Shown here piece after piece: positions 16,394 through 25,713 of a stretch of DNA of 64,000 nucleotides (positions are counted from its first letter, which is position 1; every line of letters begins with the position of its first letter). This DNA comes from Bacteroidota bacterium. GTDB lineage: Bacteria; Bacteroidota; Ignavibacteria; UBA10030; UBA8401. The stretch spans positions 1 to 64,000 of the forward strand of contig JAUXTU010000118.1 in the NCBI GenBank assembly GCA_030679145.1. Reading direction: 5' to 3'. The notes beneath the pieces are model-generated. The model saw only the letters and a program-made list of their open reading frames with translations. It did not search any database and was not told the DNA's origin. Made by a program: the position numbers and the translations under genes.

Positions 16394-17506
16394 TCAATTA
16401 TTCAACGCTTTTGGTAAAGAGACGATAACAGTGGTTCCATTTTTTTCTACACTTTCAATAAAAAGACTCCCGCCGTACAATTCCGCAATCGTTTTTGCAA
16501 TCGTCAACCCTAATCCTGATTCCTGCTGTCGAAATGGTCGTTCTTCGTTTTGCAACAACGATTGTATTGTATCGATCTCTTGTTTCGACATTCCGCACCC
16601 TTCATCGCGGATCGTCAGGAGCACTTCTTTTTGCGTTTCTACGGAAGAAAGAGTGATGTTACTGCCGGGTTCAGAAAACTTGCATGCATTGTCAATAAGT
16701 TCATCAATAACTTTTCCGAAATCTGCGGGAGATATTTGAAGAGAAGCATCGGTGCATGTGATCGAGAATGATTCACTTCGACCGTTTGCACGCATGTTCT
16801 CTGTAACAATGGACTGAAGCACAGAAAGATATGATTCTGTAGTTTCCTGCCGCAATGATGCAATTTTTTCTTGATCCTTTACCCATAACTGTAGCATAGA
16901 ATAGTAAAGGATATTTTCATGTAAATGACTGAGCCGTTTTCCGGATGCAGTGATCATCGTTGCAGCTCTGTGAATTGTATCGGAAGAACCATCGGTAACG
17001 GTAAGCAGAGATTGAGCATGGTCAAGAATATCCATCACCAAAATTTGCAGTTCGTTTGAAAGCAGCAAAATAAAACCTGTTTGTGTCCGTTCAATTGTCG
17101 ATTCGATAAACTTATGCCACAACTGTTTTTTTCTCAGTCTGGTTTCAATGGCACTAACAAGATCTTCTATGGAAAACGGTTTCGTAAGATAGTCGTCTGC
17201 TCCAAGATCCATTCCTTTACGAAGATCAAATTGCGCTACGTTCACACCGGTCATAAAAACAAAAGGGATCTTGCTCAATGCAGGTTCCTTTTTAACGGCA
17301 TTCAGTAATTCATATCCATTCATCGAAGGCATTTGAATATCGCATAAGATCAGATCCGGATGTTCCGATTTGGCAAAAGCCAATCCTTGTGATCCATTTC
17401 CTGCTAAAATTGTACTATAACCGGCATCCGTGAGAATATCATCAATTGCATTTCGCAGATCTTTTTCATCGTCAACAACCAAAATCTTTTGTTTATGCTC
17501 ATTCAT
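16394..17506 (-). CDS. REC-HATPase hybrid protein with degenerate H-box (His replaced by Asn)
   Basis: A 370-residue protein: receiver domain (residues about 6-122, acidic pocket DDE, phosphoacceptor Asp56 in LILCDIQMP, TKP lysine), a helical DHp-like region (about 135-215) and a complete ATPase domain (N-box DELIDNACKFSE, G1 DEGCGMS, G2 SGLGLTIAKTIAELYGG). It aligns without gaps to the paralogue at 18195-19331, where the H-box reads SLPHEFRTPLNSIL. Here the same place reads LLSNELQILVMDIL, so the autophosphorylated His is Asn151 and the following Pro is lost. Nucleotides AAC confirm Asn. It may be a regulatory pseudokinase or may phosphorylate a DHp in another protein; a DHp-only protein is encoded directly upstream. 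Confidence 0.9.
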   Translation of the reverse strand: MNEHKQKILVVDDEKDLRNAIDDILTDAGYSTILAGNGSQGLAFAKSEHPDLILCDIQMPSMNGYELLNAVKKEPALSKIPFVFMTGVNVAQFDLRKGMDLGADDYLTKPFSIEDLVSAIETRLRKKQLWHKFIESTIERTQTGFILLLSNELQILVMDILDHAQSLLTVTDGSSDTIHRAATMITASGKRLSHLHENILYYSMLQLWVKDQEKIASLRQETTESYLSVLQSIVTENMRANGRSESFSITCTDASLQISPADFGKVIDELIDNACKFSEPGSNITLSSVETQKEVLLTIRDEGCGMSKQEIDTIQSLLQNEERPFRQQESGLGLTIAKTIAELYGGSLFIESVEKNGTTVIVSLPKALNN

Positions 17507-17596
17507 ACAACACCTTTTTTATTATAATTAGTAATCATATTTTTTTCTGTTCATCGTAGACAATCACTTCCAAAACTTTGCAAGGATTTCATCAGA

Positions 17597-18154
17597 TTAG
17601 TTCCCTTTTGCAGGAACCGCCATCGCGCCCATTGTTTTACCGATTTGTTCTGTTTCATAGTACTGTGTTTCACTAAAATCCTTCAGTACTTGGGTGATTC
17701 GTTTCGATTCTTCTTCTATCGAATTGATCTGTGCAAACATATCATGGGAAATCGGCAGCAACTGTTTGATTTTATGCACCCTCAGCATAATAATGGCAAG
17801 CGGATTGTTGATTTGATGCTGCATACCTAATACCATCTCTCGTATGGTATTTATTTGCGTTTCTTTAATTTCCAAATCTTGTTCATTCACAATTCTTTTT
17901 GTTTCACTTTCGTGAAGCTGTGTATTAATCTGTATCACTTTCACTAACATCATTGCCAACATCCACATGAATGGCAGCGCATCGAACATTTCAAGGACGG
18001 TATAAAAATCCACCGTTGATGTTTTTGCAACAACGAAAAATCTGATCATCACAATGAATAGATACAAGTAGATGATATATCCGGAAAGGACCGCCGGATA
18101 TTTTGCCGGCAGATCTTTAAGACCTCGGAAGATTGTAACGATTGTGTTCATCAT
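17597..18154 (-). CDS. Two-helix membrane protein with DHp (H-box) segment but no ATPase domain
   Basis: A 185-residue protein with two predicted transmembrane helices (about 22-43 and 55-74), a coiled-coil linker and an H-box, MVLGMQHQINNPLAIIML, with His113 in the place where histidine kinases are phosphorylated. Such HEINNPL-type boxes normally lead into a catalytic ATPase domain, but here the protein ends about 70 residues later with no N, G1 or G2 box and no frameshifted remainder downstream. It therefore looks like a free dimerisation/phosphotransfer unit. It lies between a full REC-DHp-CA kinase (18195) and the REC-CA protein lacking its own His (16394), which makes trans-phosphorylation a reasonable guess. 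Start could also be the second ATG. Confidence 0.8.
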   Translation of the reverse strand: MMNTIVTIFRGLKDLPAKYPAVLSGYIIYLYLFIVMIRFFVVAKTSTVDFYTVLEMFDALPFMWMLAMMLVKVIQINTQLHESETKRIVNEQDLEIKETQINTIREMVLGMQHQINNPLAIIMLRVHKIKQLLPISHDMFAQINSIEEESKRITQVLKDFSETQYYETEQIGKTMGAMAVPAKGN

Positions 18155-18194
18155 AAAGCCGCTCTCCGATACAATGATGATTTTTTTTCGATCA

Positions 18195-19331
18195 TCATTC
18201 CTCTTTTAATTTTGGTAAACGCACTATAACCGTAGTGCCTTGCTTATCTATGCTTTCAATAGAAAGATTCCCGCCGTGAAGTTCTGCAAGTGTTTTTACG
18301 ATCACCAATCCAAGACCTGCTCCTTGCTGCTCGTAATAACCCCGTTCAAACTGCTGGAATGCTGAGATTCTATGGATCTGTTCTTCAGACATCCCGCGCC
18401 CTTCATCTCGTATGATAATGTGTACTTCGGATCCAATTGCTTCACTTGAAATATGCACGGTTGTTCCTGCTTCTGAAAATTTTAACGCATTGTCAATGAT
18501 CTCTTCCATGATCTTTGTCAGGTATATTGATGACATTTGAATAAAAACATTTTTGACAGAAAGGAGTATTGCATCAGCACGTTCATGCATCGACATTTGC
18601 TTTTGTGCAACTGTGTGAATGATGTCCTCTACCATTGTTACAGATTCATGACGTAATATTTCGATCTTCTCCCGATCATTCATGATAAGTTGTAATTGTC
18701 CAAACAAAACAATATTCTCCAATAAATGATGAAGCCGCAAGCCGGATTTATGAATCATTTCCCCTGCCTCTTGGACTTCATCGGGTGGAAGATTATTTTC
18801 TTCCATAAGAATTTGTGAAAATCCAAGTATCGAGTTCAGCGGAGTGCGGAATTCATGTGGAAGAGAATGCAGGATGCTTGTTTTGATATCCTCAAATTGT
18901 GAACTATAATATTTTTGCAATTTCTGTTTTTTATTCAAACGGGTCTTTACCGCCGAAAGAAGTTCTTCGGTACTAAATGGTTTGGTAAGATAGTCATCCG
19001 CCCCAAGCTGCATCCCTTTTCGCATATCGCCCGGAGCAGTGTTTCCGGTCAAAAAAATGAACGGGATCCCGGCAAATTCGGGATCTTCTTTCAGCGTACT
19101 CAGTAACGTATTACCATCCATCTTCGGCATATTGACATCACAGAGAATAAGATCAGGATTATACATTTTTGCGGCTGCCAAACCGTCTAATCCATTTTTT
19201 GCATTGAACACTTCGTACCCTGAAAATTGCAGTGCCATTGTTATGATATCGCGGTAGTTCTCTTCGTCATCAATAATGAGAATTTTTTGCGGTCCAACGA
19301 AAAATTCCGAGTTTATCCTTTCCATGTCCAT
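18195..19331 (-). CDS. Hybrid response regulator-histidine kinase (REC-HisKA-HATPase)
   Basis: A 378-residue soluble protein: receiver domain (phosphoacceptor Asp65 in LILCDVNMP, LTKP lysine), DHp with intact H-box (His159 in LPHEFRTPLNSILGF) and ATPase domain (N-box EEIIDNALKFSE, G1 DEGRGMS, G2 GAGLGLVIVKTLAELHGG). The receiver at the N-terminus suggests that phosphorylation by an upstream kinase controls the attached kinase activity. The 10-PAS hybrid encoded just before it (32-base gap) is a likely donor. AAAGGA about nine bases before the ATG supports the start; a second ATG lies two codons in. It is a paralogue of 16394-17506. Confidence 0.92.
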   Translation of the reverse strand: MDMERINSEFFVGPQKILIIDDEENYRDIITMALQFSGYEVFNAKNGLDGLAAAKMYNPDLILCDVNMPKMDGNTLLSTLKEDPEFAGIPFIFLTGNTAPGDMRKGMQLGADDYLTKPFSTEELLSAVKTRLNKKQKLQKYYSSQFEDIKTSILHSLPHEFRTPLNSILGFSQILMEENNLPPDEVQEAGEMIHKSGLRLHHLLENIVLFGQLQLIMNDREKIEILRHESVTMVEDIIHTVAQKQMSMHERADAILLSVKNVFIQMSSIYLTKIMEEIIDNALKFSEAGTTVHISSEAIGSEVHIIIRDEGRGMSEEQIHRISAFQQFERGYYEQQGAGLGLVIVKTLAELHGGNLSIESIDKQGTTVIVRLPKLKEE

Positions 19332-19363
19332 ATTAAAGAATTCCTTTACGATATAGCGTGTGA

Positions 19364-22300
19364 CTATTTTGCAATGTTAACATTTTTTATTGCGTCCATT
19401 AATTCCTTACCGGTAAAAGGTTTGTGTAAGAAATAATCAAAGAATTTATCTGCATTGTCATCAGTTGATTCCGGCATTAGTCCGCTCATACCGATGATCT
19501 TGATCGAAGGATTGATCTTTCTGATCGCAGCACTGGCAGTTTTTCCATCCATTACCGGCATCATAATATCGATCAATACTACTTCGATTTTTGCTTTACT
19601 TTGAATGAACTTTGATATTCCTTCCGTTCCGTTGTTCGCTGTAATGACTTCATAGTTGTAAAAACGAAGGGTTTCCTCGCACACCGATCGGATCGAAAGT
19701 TCATCATCCACGACAAGAATGGTCTCGCTATTCCCCTGTGGAATGTTCCTTTCGGGAGGAACATCGGTCATCGCTCCGGATTCCGATGACGCAGGTAGAT
19801 ATATCTGAAAACTTGTTCCTTCACCCACATTCGAATCCAATAGGATAAATCCGTGATGTGTTTTAACAATACTATAGACCGTGGAAAGACCAAGTCCTGT
19901 TCCTTTTCCTATATCCTTTGTTGTAAAGAATGGATCGAATATTTTTTGTTGAATATCCAACGGAATTCCCGATCCTGTATCCCGAACTTCGATCACAAGA
20001 TACCTCCCTTTTTTTGCATCGGGATGACGGGATAGTAATACTTCGTCAATATCCACATTTTTTACATTGATAGAGAGACGCCCGCCGTGCGGCATGGAAT
20101 CGCGAGCATTCACGCAGAGGTTCATCACTACCTGTTGGATCTGCGTTGGATCCGCATTGATAGTCCACAGATCTTTTGGTGCATAACAGTGAATGCCAAT
20201 ATTCCTTTGGAATGTTTGTTTGATAACATCTTCAACTTCATTAACTATATGTCGGACTTGCATTAAGACCGGTTTGCTTTCAGCGCCACGCGCAAATCCC
20301 AACACTTGAGCAACAATATTTTTTCCCCGTATGGTGGATGATTCGATTGTGTTAATAAGATTTTGCAATGTCTCATCCTGTACTTTCATCCTCAAAACCT
20401 GGACTGAAAGCAAGATAGGTCCCAGAATATTATTCAAATCGTGTGCGATACCGCCGGCAAGCGTGCCGATACTTTCCATGCGTTGTGAACGCATAAATTG
20501 CTCTTCAAGTTTTTTCTTTTCGGTAATATCAGTATTAATGGAAAGGATGGATTTTGGATTCCCCTTGGTATCATGAATGATACTTAATCGAACATCAACC
20601 GCAATTTCATTTTTATCTTTTGTTTTATTGGTAACTTCCCCCATAAAAATACCCTCTTTAAATAATTGAATATAGACTTCGGCAGGTATTATTTTATCGG
20701 TAAACAGTAGTTCTTGTGCATCTTTGCCCAATACTTCGCCGGCACTCCATCCATACATACGTTCAGCTCCCTTATTCCAATACAATATGCGATGGTCCAA
20801 ATCTCGTAAGATAATGGCATCGTGTGCTTCATTAAGCAATAATGCCTGTTGTTCTATTTGTTCAAAGGATTTTTGTCGATCCGTGACATCTTGTTTTATT
20901 GCAACAAAATGAGTTATAGCATTTTGTGCATCTCGCACGGGAGTGATGGTCATTTCATCATTGTACAGTGTTCCGTCTTTCCGTTTATTAACAAACTCAC
21001 CTCTCCATGCTTTCCCCGTCAGAATTGTCTCCCACATATTCTTATAAATTTCTTCCGATTGTTTGCCGGATTTTAAGAGTTTTGGATTTTTTCCTTTGAC
21101 CTCTTGCAGTGTATAACCGGTCATAGAAGTAAAAGCATTATTCACCCAAACGATCGCACCGTCAATATTCGTGATCACAATTCCATTTGCTGCTGTTTCA
21201 AATGCGGTCAAGAATAATAATTGCAGTTCCTCGATCTTTTTCCGTTCAGTGATATCCTCTGCAACACCGATGAGAGCGATACTCTCTCCTTGTTCGTTTC
21301 GAATAGCGGAGGTGGAAAGATCGATAAAAAATTCTTCACCGTTCTTTTTACGATTTAAGAGTTCGCCGCGCCAATTTCCTTGTTTGGTATGCTCCAGAAT
21401 ACCGGAAACCACAACCGGATCGTTCTTAGGAGAGCTCAGTATTGAAATATGCTTGCCTATAACTTCATCAGCCTTGTACCCATACTTTGTGCAGAACGCA
21501 TCATTCACAAAAGTAATCATATCATTCAGATCGGTAATGCTTACACATTCAGTAATGCTGCGAAGCGCATGGGCAAGCATGGAAATTTGTTCTTCAGATT
21601 TTCTCCGTCCGGTGATATCCCTAATAATTCCTGTATAATATTTCACGGAAGATAATTCCCATTCCGCTAACGATAATTCTATAGGGAATTCTTTCCCGCT
21701 CTTATGTAATCCAAATAGTTCTATCGTCCGCCCGATCACATGACGTTCCCCGTGTTGTTTCATTCGGTTCAAACCGATCCGGTGTTCATCAAGATACCGA
21801 AGTGGAATTATTTTTTCCAACGTTGTTCCCAGTACTTCTGCTTCTGTATATCCGAATATTTTTTTTGCCGCAGGGTTCCACTGTAATATTATTCCATTTT
21901 CATCGCCTGTGATAACAGCGTCATTTGCAGACTGTGTGACAGACCGGAATCGAAATTCACTTTCGCGCAACCTGATCTCTGCCTGCTTACTTTCGGTAAC
22001 ATCTCTATTACTAACGCGCCTGCCAATATAATTATGATGTTCATCAAAGATCGGTCTGCATATATGACTAATATTTACAATTGAACCATTCTTGGTAATT
22101 ATTCTGAATTCCGCTTCACTCGATTGTTCTTTATGTTCAACTAAATGAACTTTCCTAAAATGTTCCGCCATAGAAGCAGCATCATCGGGATGTATTATTT
22201 TTTCTACTAATAGAGGATCTGAAATAAATTCATTTTGGGTATAACCGGTTATTATTTCACAAGAAGGAGAGATATATACAATTTGTTTATGTTCGTTTTT

Positions 22301-24784
22301 CAAGTATTCCCAATCATGCGTATAATCTGCAAGGGTACGGAATTTTTGTTCGCTTAAACGTAAAACTTCTTCTGCTTTCTTGCGCTCGCTGATATCCCGT
22401 TGAATTCCAAGAAATCCAATGATACTTCCTGCTTCATCAAACATCGGACTTGCAGATCCGTCAATATTAATAAGCTTTCCATCTTTGCTCTTATTAATTA
22501 GTTCTGTCTTTACTTCATTTCCATTCAATAAGGTCTTCCAAAAGCCATCGTAGATTTGTGGTTCTAACAATCCACTTTTAAGAATACGCGGGGTTACTTT
22601 GCCAACAACATCGACCGCAGCATAGCCGTATAGGTTTGTGAATCCTGGATTGATGAATGTAAAAATGCCAGTTTTGTCTGTAAGAAATATTGCTTCGCTG
22701 GAATTGTTTACGGCTTTGCTTAATTTTAAGAATGCATCCTCTGTCTGTTTGCGTTCGGTGATATTTTCACAAGTGATGAATACCGATACTTTCCCCTCCG
22801 AGGAGGTCATCGCACGAGCTTTTTCACTCACCCACAAAATGGTCCCATCCTTACGAACTTTGCGTAGCTCCCAAGAATGTTCCATACCGATATTTTCCAA
22901 ACATTGCTTTACCTGTGCTTGAGCGGCTGATTGTTGGTCGGAAGGGAATACTTTTAGAACTGATCCTCCAATCAATTCTTCAGGTGAATAACCAAGGTGG
23001 TTGGCGCCATATTTGTTTACGGAAAGAACGAGACCTTCTATATCTATGGTAAAGAACATTAAGGGTGTACTGTCATACAAGTTGCGATAACGTTCTCCAC
23101 TCAGAATCATCGCTTTCTCCGCTTGCTTGCGCTCAGTGATGTTACTGGAAATTGCCAATTGAACCGTTTTACCAAAATAGTTTTCCAATGGAGTAGCATG
23201 GGTTTCCATCGTTTGGATATTCCCTTTAAGACTTACTATTCGAAATTCTAAAGTTCCACTCTTTCCCGCACACACGCTTTTATTGAAATTTATGAACGAT
23301 GTTCTATCATTTTCATCGATGAGATCATAAAGTGATTTTCCTATCACTTCCTCTTCCGAATCAGCACCAATCATTTTCATTCCCGCCGCATTCATAAACA
23401 ATAACTTTCCGTCGGAATCTACAAGTTTAATGCACTCAGTCCCTGTATTTATAATGTTTTGTAAAAATAAGGTGCTCTGCTTCAATTCTTGTTCAGCACG
23501 CTTGCGTTCGGTGATGTCGCGGAAAATGCTTAGAAGTAACTGCTTGTCGCCATTAGTTTCAAGAAATGCATTCGACATTTCCACATTCAATAGGTTCCCG
23601 GATCGCAGCTTCAATTCCGCTTCCATTTTTGGAACGATTGTTCTTGTGGAGAATCTTTCCTTATAATGTTGTATCGCTGTTTGATCCTCTTCATCAGAAG
23701 ATAAGTATACGATGTTTATCGACTGCCCCTCAATTGCCTCCTTCTTCGCTCCGACTAATTTACAATAAGCATCGTTTACTGCAATAATTGTTCCTTTATT
23801 GTCAGTGATTCGCATTCCATCAACGGAGTTTTCCCAGACGGATCGGAACCTTTCTTCGCTGGCTTTCAACGCTTCTTCCGCTTGCTTGCGTTCGGTGATG
23901 TCTCGAACGGTGATCTGGACAGCATTTTCTTTGTCATAAATAACCGGTATTGCTTTTACTTCAACATCAACGACAGAGCCGTCCAATCGTAAAAATTTTT
24001 CTTCTGCCGTTGGCAATGATTTTCTCAATGTCATTGTTTCCATCATCCTCTTTGCAACTAACTCTTTAGAATCAGGATGTACAAAGTCAATGACAGATCT
24101 TCCGATCAAATCATCAACGTTTGATGCTCTCATAAGTGTTACGCTTGATTGATTGGCAAAGACAATTTTCCCTTTGCTATAAATAGCAATAGCATCCGGC
24201 GAACCTTCCACAAGCAAGCGGTACTTTTGTTCACTCTCGCTTAGATTCTCTTCGATTTTTTGCCTGGTTTCATTTTCATTTCTTAAATCTTCAAGAAGAT
24301 TTAATGTGGCTGTGTGAGTTGCAGTAAGATCACGGGTTTGTTCTTTAATCAATCTGTCGAGTTTTTCGCTTTCCTCGCGCTTCCCGATATTGGCGTTTTT
24401 AATTTTTATCATTGCCCGAATCTGGGCGAATAGTTCCATTGGCTCAATGGGTCTGGCTAGGAATGCCTCCGCGCCGGCTTCCAAAGCACGCAAACAATTT
24501 TTCTTATCTCGTTTAAACGAAGTAACAATAATGATCGGAATATCGCTCAGTGTTTTATCGGCTTTAAGCGTTTGACACACTTCAAAACCATCCATATCGG
24601 GCATAACAAGATCGAGCAATATAACATCCGGGTTTTCGGCAGCTGCTAGTTTAAGTCCACTTTTTCCATCCGGCGCAGTCAATGTTATAGCTTCAGGAAA
24701 TGCATCTTTTATCATCAATTTCAGAATGACCAAATTGTCATTGGTGTCATCAATGGCCAGTATTTTAATTTTTCCATTTTTCAT
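19364..24784 (-). CDS. Very large hybrid histidine kinase: REC, ten PAS domains, HisKA, HATPase, REC
   Basis: About 1806 residues with no transmembrane helix, so cytoplasmic. The N-terminal receiver (about 5-120; VILLDLVMPDMDG) is followed by a coiled coil and ten consecutive PAS units of about 120-130 residues, each ending in a DITERK-like motif (RDITERKQAE, NITERKQTE, RDISERKKAE, RDVTESKQAE, RDITGRRKSE and so on). The DHp carries GTLAGGIAHDLNNILGP, the ATPase NLCVNARDSMPHGG, DTGSGI and GTGLGLSTVY, and a C-terminal receiver VVLIDIMMPVMDG. Both receivers keep their Asp, so a multistep phosphorelay is expected. An upstream TTG (24796) adds four codons, but the ATG has GGGAT in front. It is the first gene of a four-gene signalling run. 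Confidence 0.93.
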   Translation of the reverse strand: MKNGKIKILAIDDTNDNLVILKLMIKDAFPEAITLTAPDGKSGLKLAAAENPDVILLDLVMPDMDGFEVCQTLKADKTLSDIPIIIVTSFKRDKKNCLRALEAGAEAFLARPIEPMELFAQIRAMIKIKNANIGKREESEKLDRLIKEQTRDLTATHTATLNLLEDLRNENETRQKIEENLSESEQKYRLLVEGSPDAIAIYSKGKIVFANQSSVTLMRASNVDDLIGRSVIDFVHPDSKELVAKRMMETMTLRKSLPTAEEKFLRLDGSVVDVEVKAIPVIYDKENAVQITVRDITERKQAEEALKASEERFRSVWENSVDGMRITDNKGTIIAVNDAYCKLVGAKKEAIEGQSINIVYLSSDEEDQTAIQHYKERFSTRTIVPKMEAELKLRSGNLLNVEMSNAFLETNGDKQLLLSIFRDITERKRAEQELKQSTLFLQNIINTGTECIKLVDSDGKLLFMNAAGMKMIGADSEEEVIGKSLYDLIDENDRTSFINFNKSVCAGKSGTLEFRIVSLKGNIQTMETHATPLENYFGKTVQLAISSNITERKQAEKAMILSGERYRNLYDSTPLMFFTIDIEGLVLSVNKYGANHLGYSPEELIGGSVLKVFPSDQQSAAQAQVKQCLENIGMEHSWELRKVRKDGTILWVSEKARAMTSSEGKVSVFITCENITERKQTEDAFLKLSKAVNNSSEAIFLTDKTGIFTFINPGFTNLYGYAAVDVVGKVTPRILKSGLLEPQIYDGFWKTLLNGNEVKTELINKSKDGKLINIDGSASPMFDEAGSIIGFLGIQRDISERKKAEEVLRLSEQKFRTLADYTHDWEYLKNEHKQIVYISPSCEIITGYTQNEFISDPLLVEKIIHPDDAASMAEHFRKVHLVEHKEQSSEAEFRIITKNGSIVNISHICRPIFDEHHNYIGRRVSNRDVTESKQAEIRLRESEFRFRSVTQSANDAVITGDENGIILQWNPAAKKIFGYTEAEVLGTTLEKIIPLRYLDEHRIGLNRMKQHGERHVIGRTIELFGLHKSGKEFPIELSLAEWELSSVKYYTGIIRDITGRRKSEEQISMLAHALRSITECVSITDLNDMITFVNDAFCTKYGYKADEVIGKHISILSSPKNDPVVVSGILEHTKQGNWRGELLNRKKNGEEFFIDLSTSAIRNEQGESIALIGVAEDITERKKIEELQLLFLTAFETAANGIVITNIDGAIVWVNNAFTSMTGYTLQEVKGKNPKLLKSGKQSEEIYKNMWETILTGKAWRGEFVNKRKDGTLYNDEMTITPVRDAQNAITHFVAIKQDVTDRQKSFEQIEQQALLLNEAHDAIILRDLDHRILYWNKGAERMYGWSAGEVLGKDAQELLFTDKIIPAEVYIQLFKEGIFMGEVTNKTKDKNEIAVDVRLSIIHDTKGNPKSILSINTDITEKKKLEEQFMRSQRMESIGTLAGGIAHDLNNILGPILLSVQVLRMKVQDETLQNLINTIESSTIRGKNIVAQVLGFARGAESKPVLMQVRHIVNEVEDVIKQTFQRNIGIHCYAPKDLWTINADPTQIQQVVMNLCVNARDSMPHGGRLSINVKNVDIDEVLLSRHPDAKKGRYLVIEVRDTGSGIPLDIQQKIFDPFFTTKDIGKGTGLGLSTVYSIVKTHHGFILLDSNVGEGTSFQIYLPASSESGAMTDVPPERNIPQGNSETILVVDDELSIRSVCEETLRFYNYEVITANNGTEGISKFIQSKAKIEVVLIDIMMPVMDGKTASAAIRKINPSIKIIGMSGLMPESTDDNADKFFDYFLHKPFTGKELMDAIKNVNIAK

Positions 24785-24818
24785 AACATATCCCAATGTA
24801 TTTGTGCTCGTTGTTGAA

Positions 24819-25090
24819 TCCTTTGTGTGCTTTGTGGTTTTTTCTTGCGTTCTTTGTGGTTAAACTTCTAACCACTAGGGACACTAAGACTTACACAAAG
24901 GTAACAAAGATTTTTTTTGTGCGCTTTGTGATTTTTCCTTGTGTTCTTTGTGGTTAAAATCCTTACCACGAGGAACACGAAGATTTACACAAGGGTCACA
25001 AAGATTTTTTGTGTGCTTTGTGATTTTTCTTTGTGTTCTTTGTGGTTAAAATCCTTACCACGAGGAACACGAAGATTTACACAATGGTCA
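24819..25090. repeat. Tandem CTTTGTGG repeats, left block
   Basis: About three units, 92-95 bases apart, of a repeat recognisable by TTCTTTGTGGTTAAA (starting near 24849, 24944 and 25036) followed by ACCACnAGGnACAC and ACACAAnGGTnACAAAG. Within a unit the CTTTGTGGTTA half is roughly complementary to the TAACCAC...ACAAAG half, so each unit can fold. The block fills the gene-free stretch after the large hybrid kinase start and runs into the stop codon of the gene at 25088. Confidence 0.85.
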
Positions 25091-25468
25091 CAAATTACCA
25101 TTGATAACTCTTCTAACACCATTTTTGAAAAGAACGGTATTAAAGTTGATCAATAGACCTAATTTACAATTAGATAGTTTGAGATACGTAAGAATTTGAG
25201 CAAGATGAATGTCATTCAATGCATCAACCGCCTTAATCTCAACAATTAATTTCTTCTCTATCATCAAATCTATCCTGTACCCGATATCTAATTTCACTTC
25301 CTCATATACAAGAGGTAACGCCTTTTGTTTTTCAACGTAAAGACCTTGCTTGTTAATTTCGTACCATAAACATTCTTCATAGCTGCTTTCCAGTAAGCCC
25401 GGACCAAGAACTCGGTGCACTTTTAAGCCAAGGTCAAAAACAATTTTTGCAAGTTCATTTTCTGTCAT
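25088..25468 (-). CDS. GxxExxY-family protein embedded in repeats
   Basis: A 126-residue protein of the GxxExxY family: MTENELAKIVFDLGLKVHRV, then the defining GPGLLESSYEECL (G-x2-E-x2-Y), and a PD-(D/E)xK-like core (YRIDLMIEKKLIVEIKAVDAL, with Asp, Glu and Lys). Related proteins are proposed to have a nuclease-like fold, but no activity is established. I start at the internal ATG 25468. The longer frame from 25531 would translate repeat sequence and begins with an unlikely 21-residue stretch. The TGA stop falls inside the left repeat block, and the right block starts 15 bases beyond the start codon, so the gene and its repeats look like one mobile or reshuffled unit inside a signalling locus. 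Confidence 0.85.
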   Translation of the reverse strand: MTENELAKIVFDLGLKVHRVLGPGLLESSYEECLWYEINKQGLYVEKQKALPLVYEEVKLDIGYRIDLMIEKKLIVEIKAVDALNDIHLAQILTYLKLSNCKLGLLINFNTVLFKNGVRRVINGNL

Positions 25469-25482
25469 ATTCTCTATCGTAA

Positions 25483-25679
25483 CCTTTGTGGTTTTCCTCT
25501 TGTGTATTTTGTGGTAAAGAAATAACCACAAGGAACACTAAGATTTACACAAGGTTCACTATCACTTATTTTGTGCGCTTTGTGGTTTTCCTTTGTGCGC
25601 TTTGTGGTTTTCCTTTGTGCCCTTTGTGGTTTAGCTTTTAACCACAACGGACACTATGTTTGCATAAAAGATACAAAGA
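25483..25679. repeat. Tandem CTTTGTGG repeats, right block
   Basis: The same repeat family as 24819-25090, on the other side of the GxxExxY gene: CCTTTGTGGTTTTCC is repeated three times near 25485, 25578 and 25600, with GTGCGCTTTGTGG, AACCACAAGGAACACTAAG and ACCACAACGGACAC. Units are less regular than on the left. It fills the gene-free stretch up to the REC-PAS gene. Confidence 0.8.
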
Positions 25680-25713
25680 TTTTTGAGTAAGAGAATATAT
25701 ATATTTATTTCAA

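Noticed and set aside
16190-16428. Two short reading frames over the MITE-like repeat
   Set aside because: They consist of repeat sequence, overlap on opposite strands and one continues into a well-supported gene.
17597-18154. Truncated or frameshifted full histidine kinase
   Set aside because: The protein ends in a normal stop, and the following bases before the next gene contain no N, G1 or G2 motifs in any frame, so the short form looks genuine.
25469-25531. N-terminal extension of the GxxExxY protein
   Set aside because: It translates repeat DNA and does not resemble the family; the internal ATG gives a normal start.
24819-25679. CRISPR-like array
   Set aside because: Units are 92-95 bases, diverged, self-complementary and contain no short identical repeats with unique spacers; no cas genes are near.
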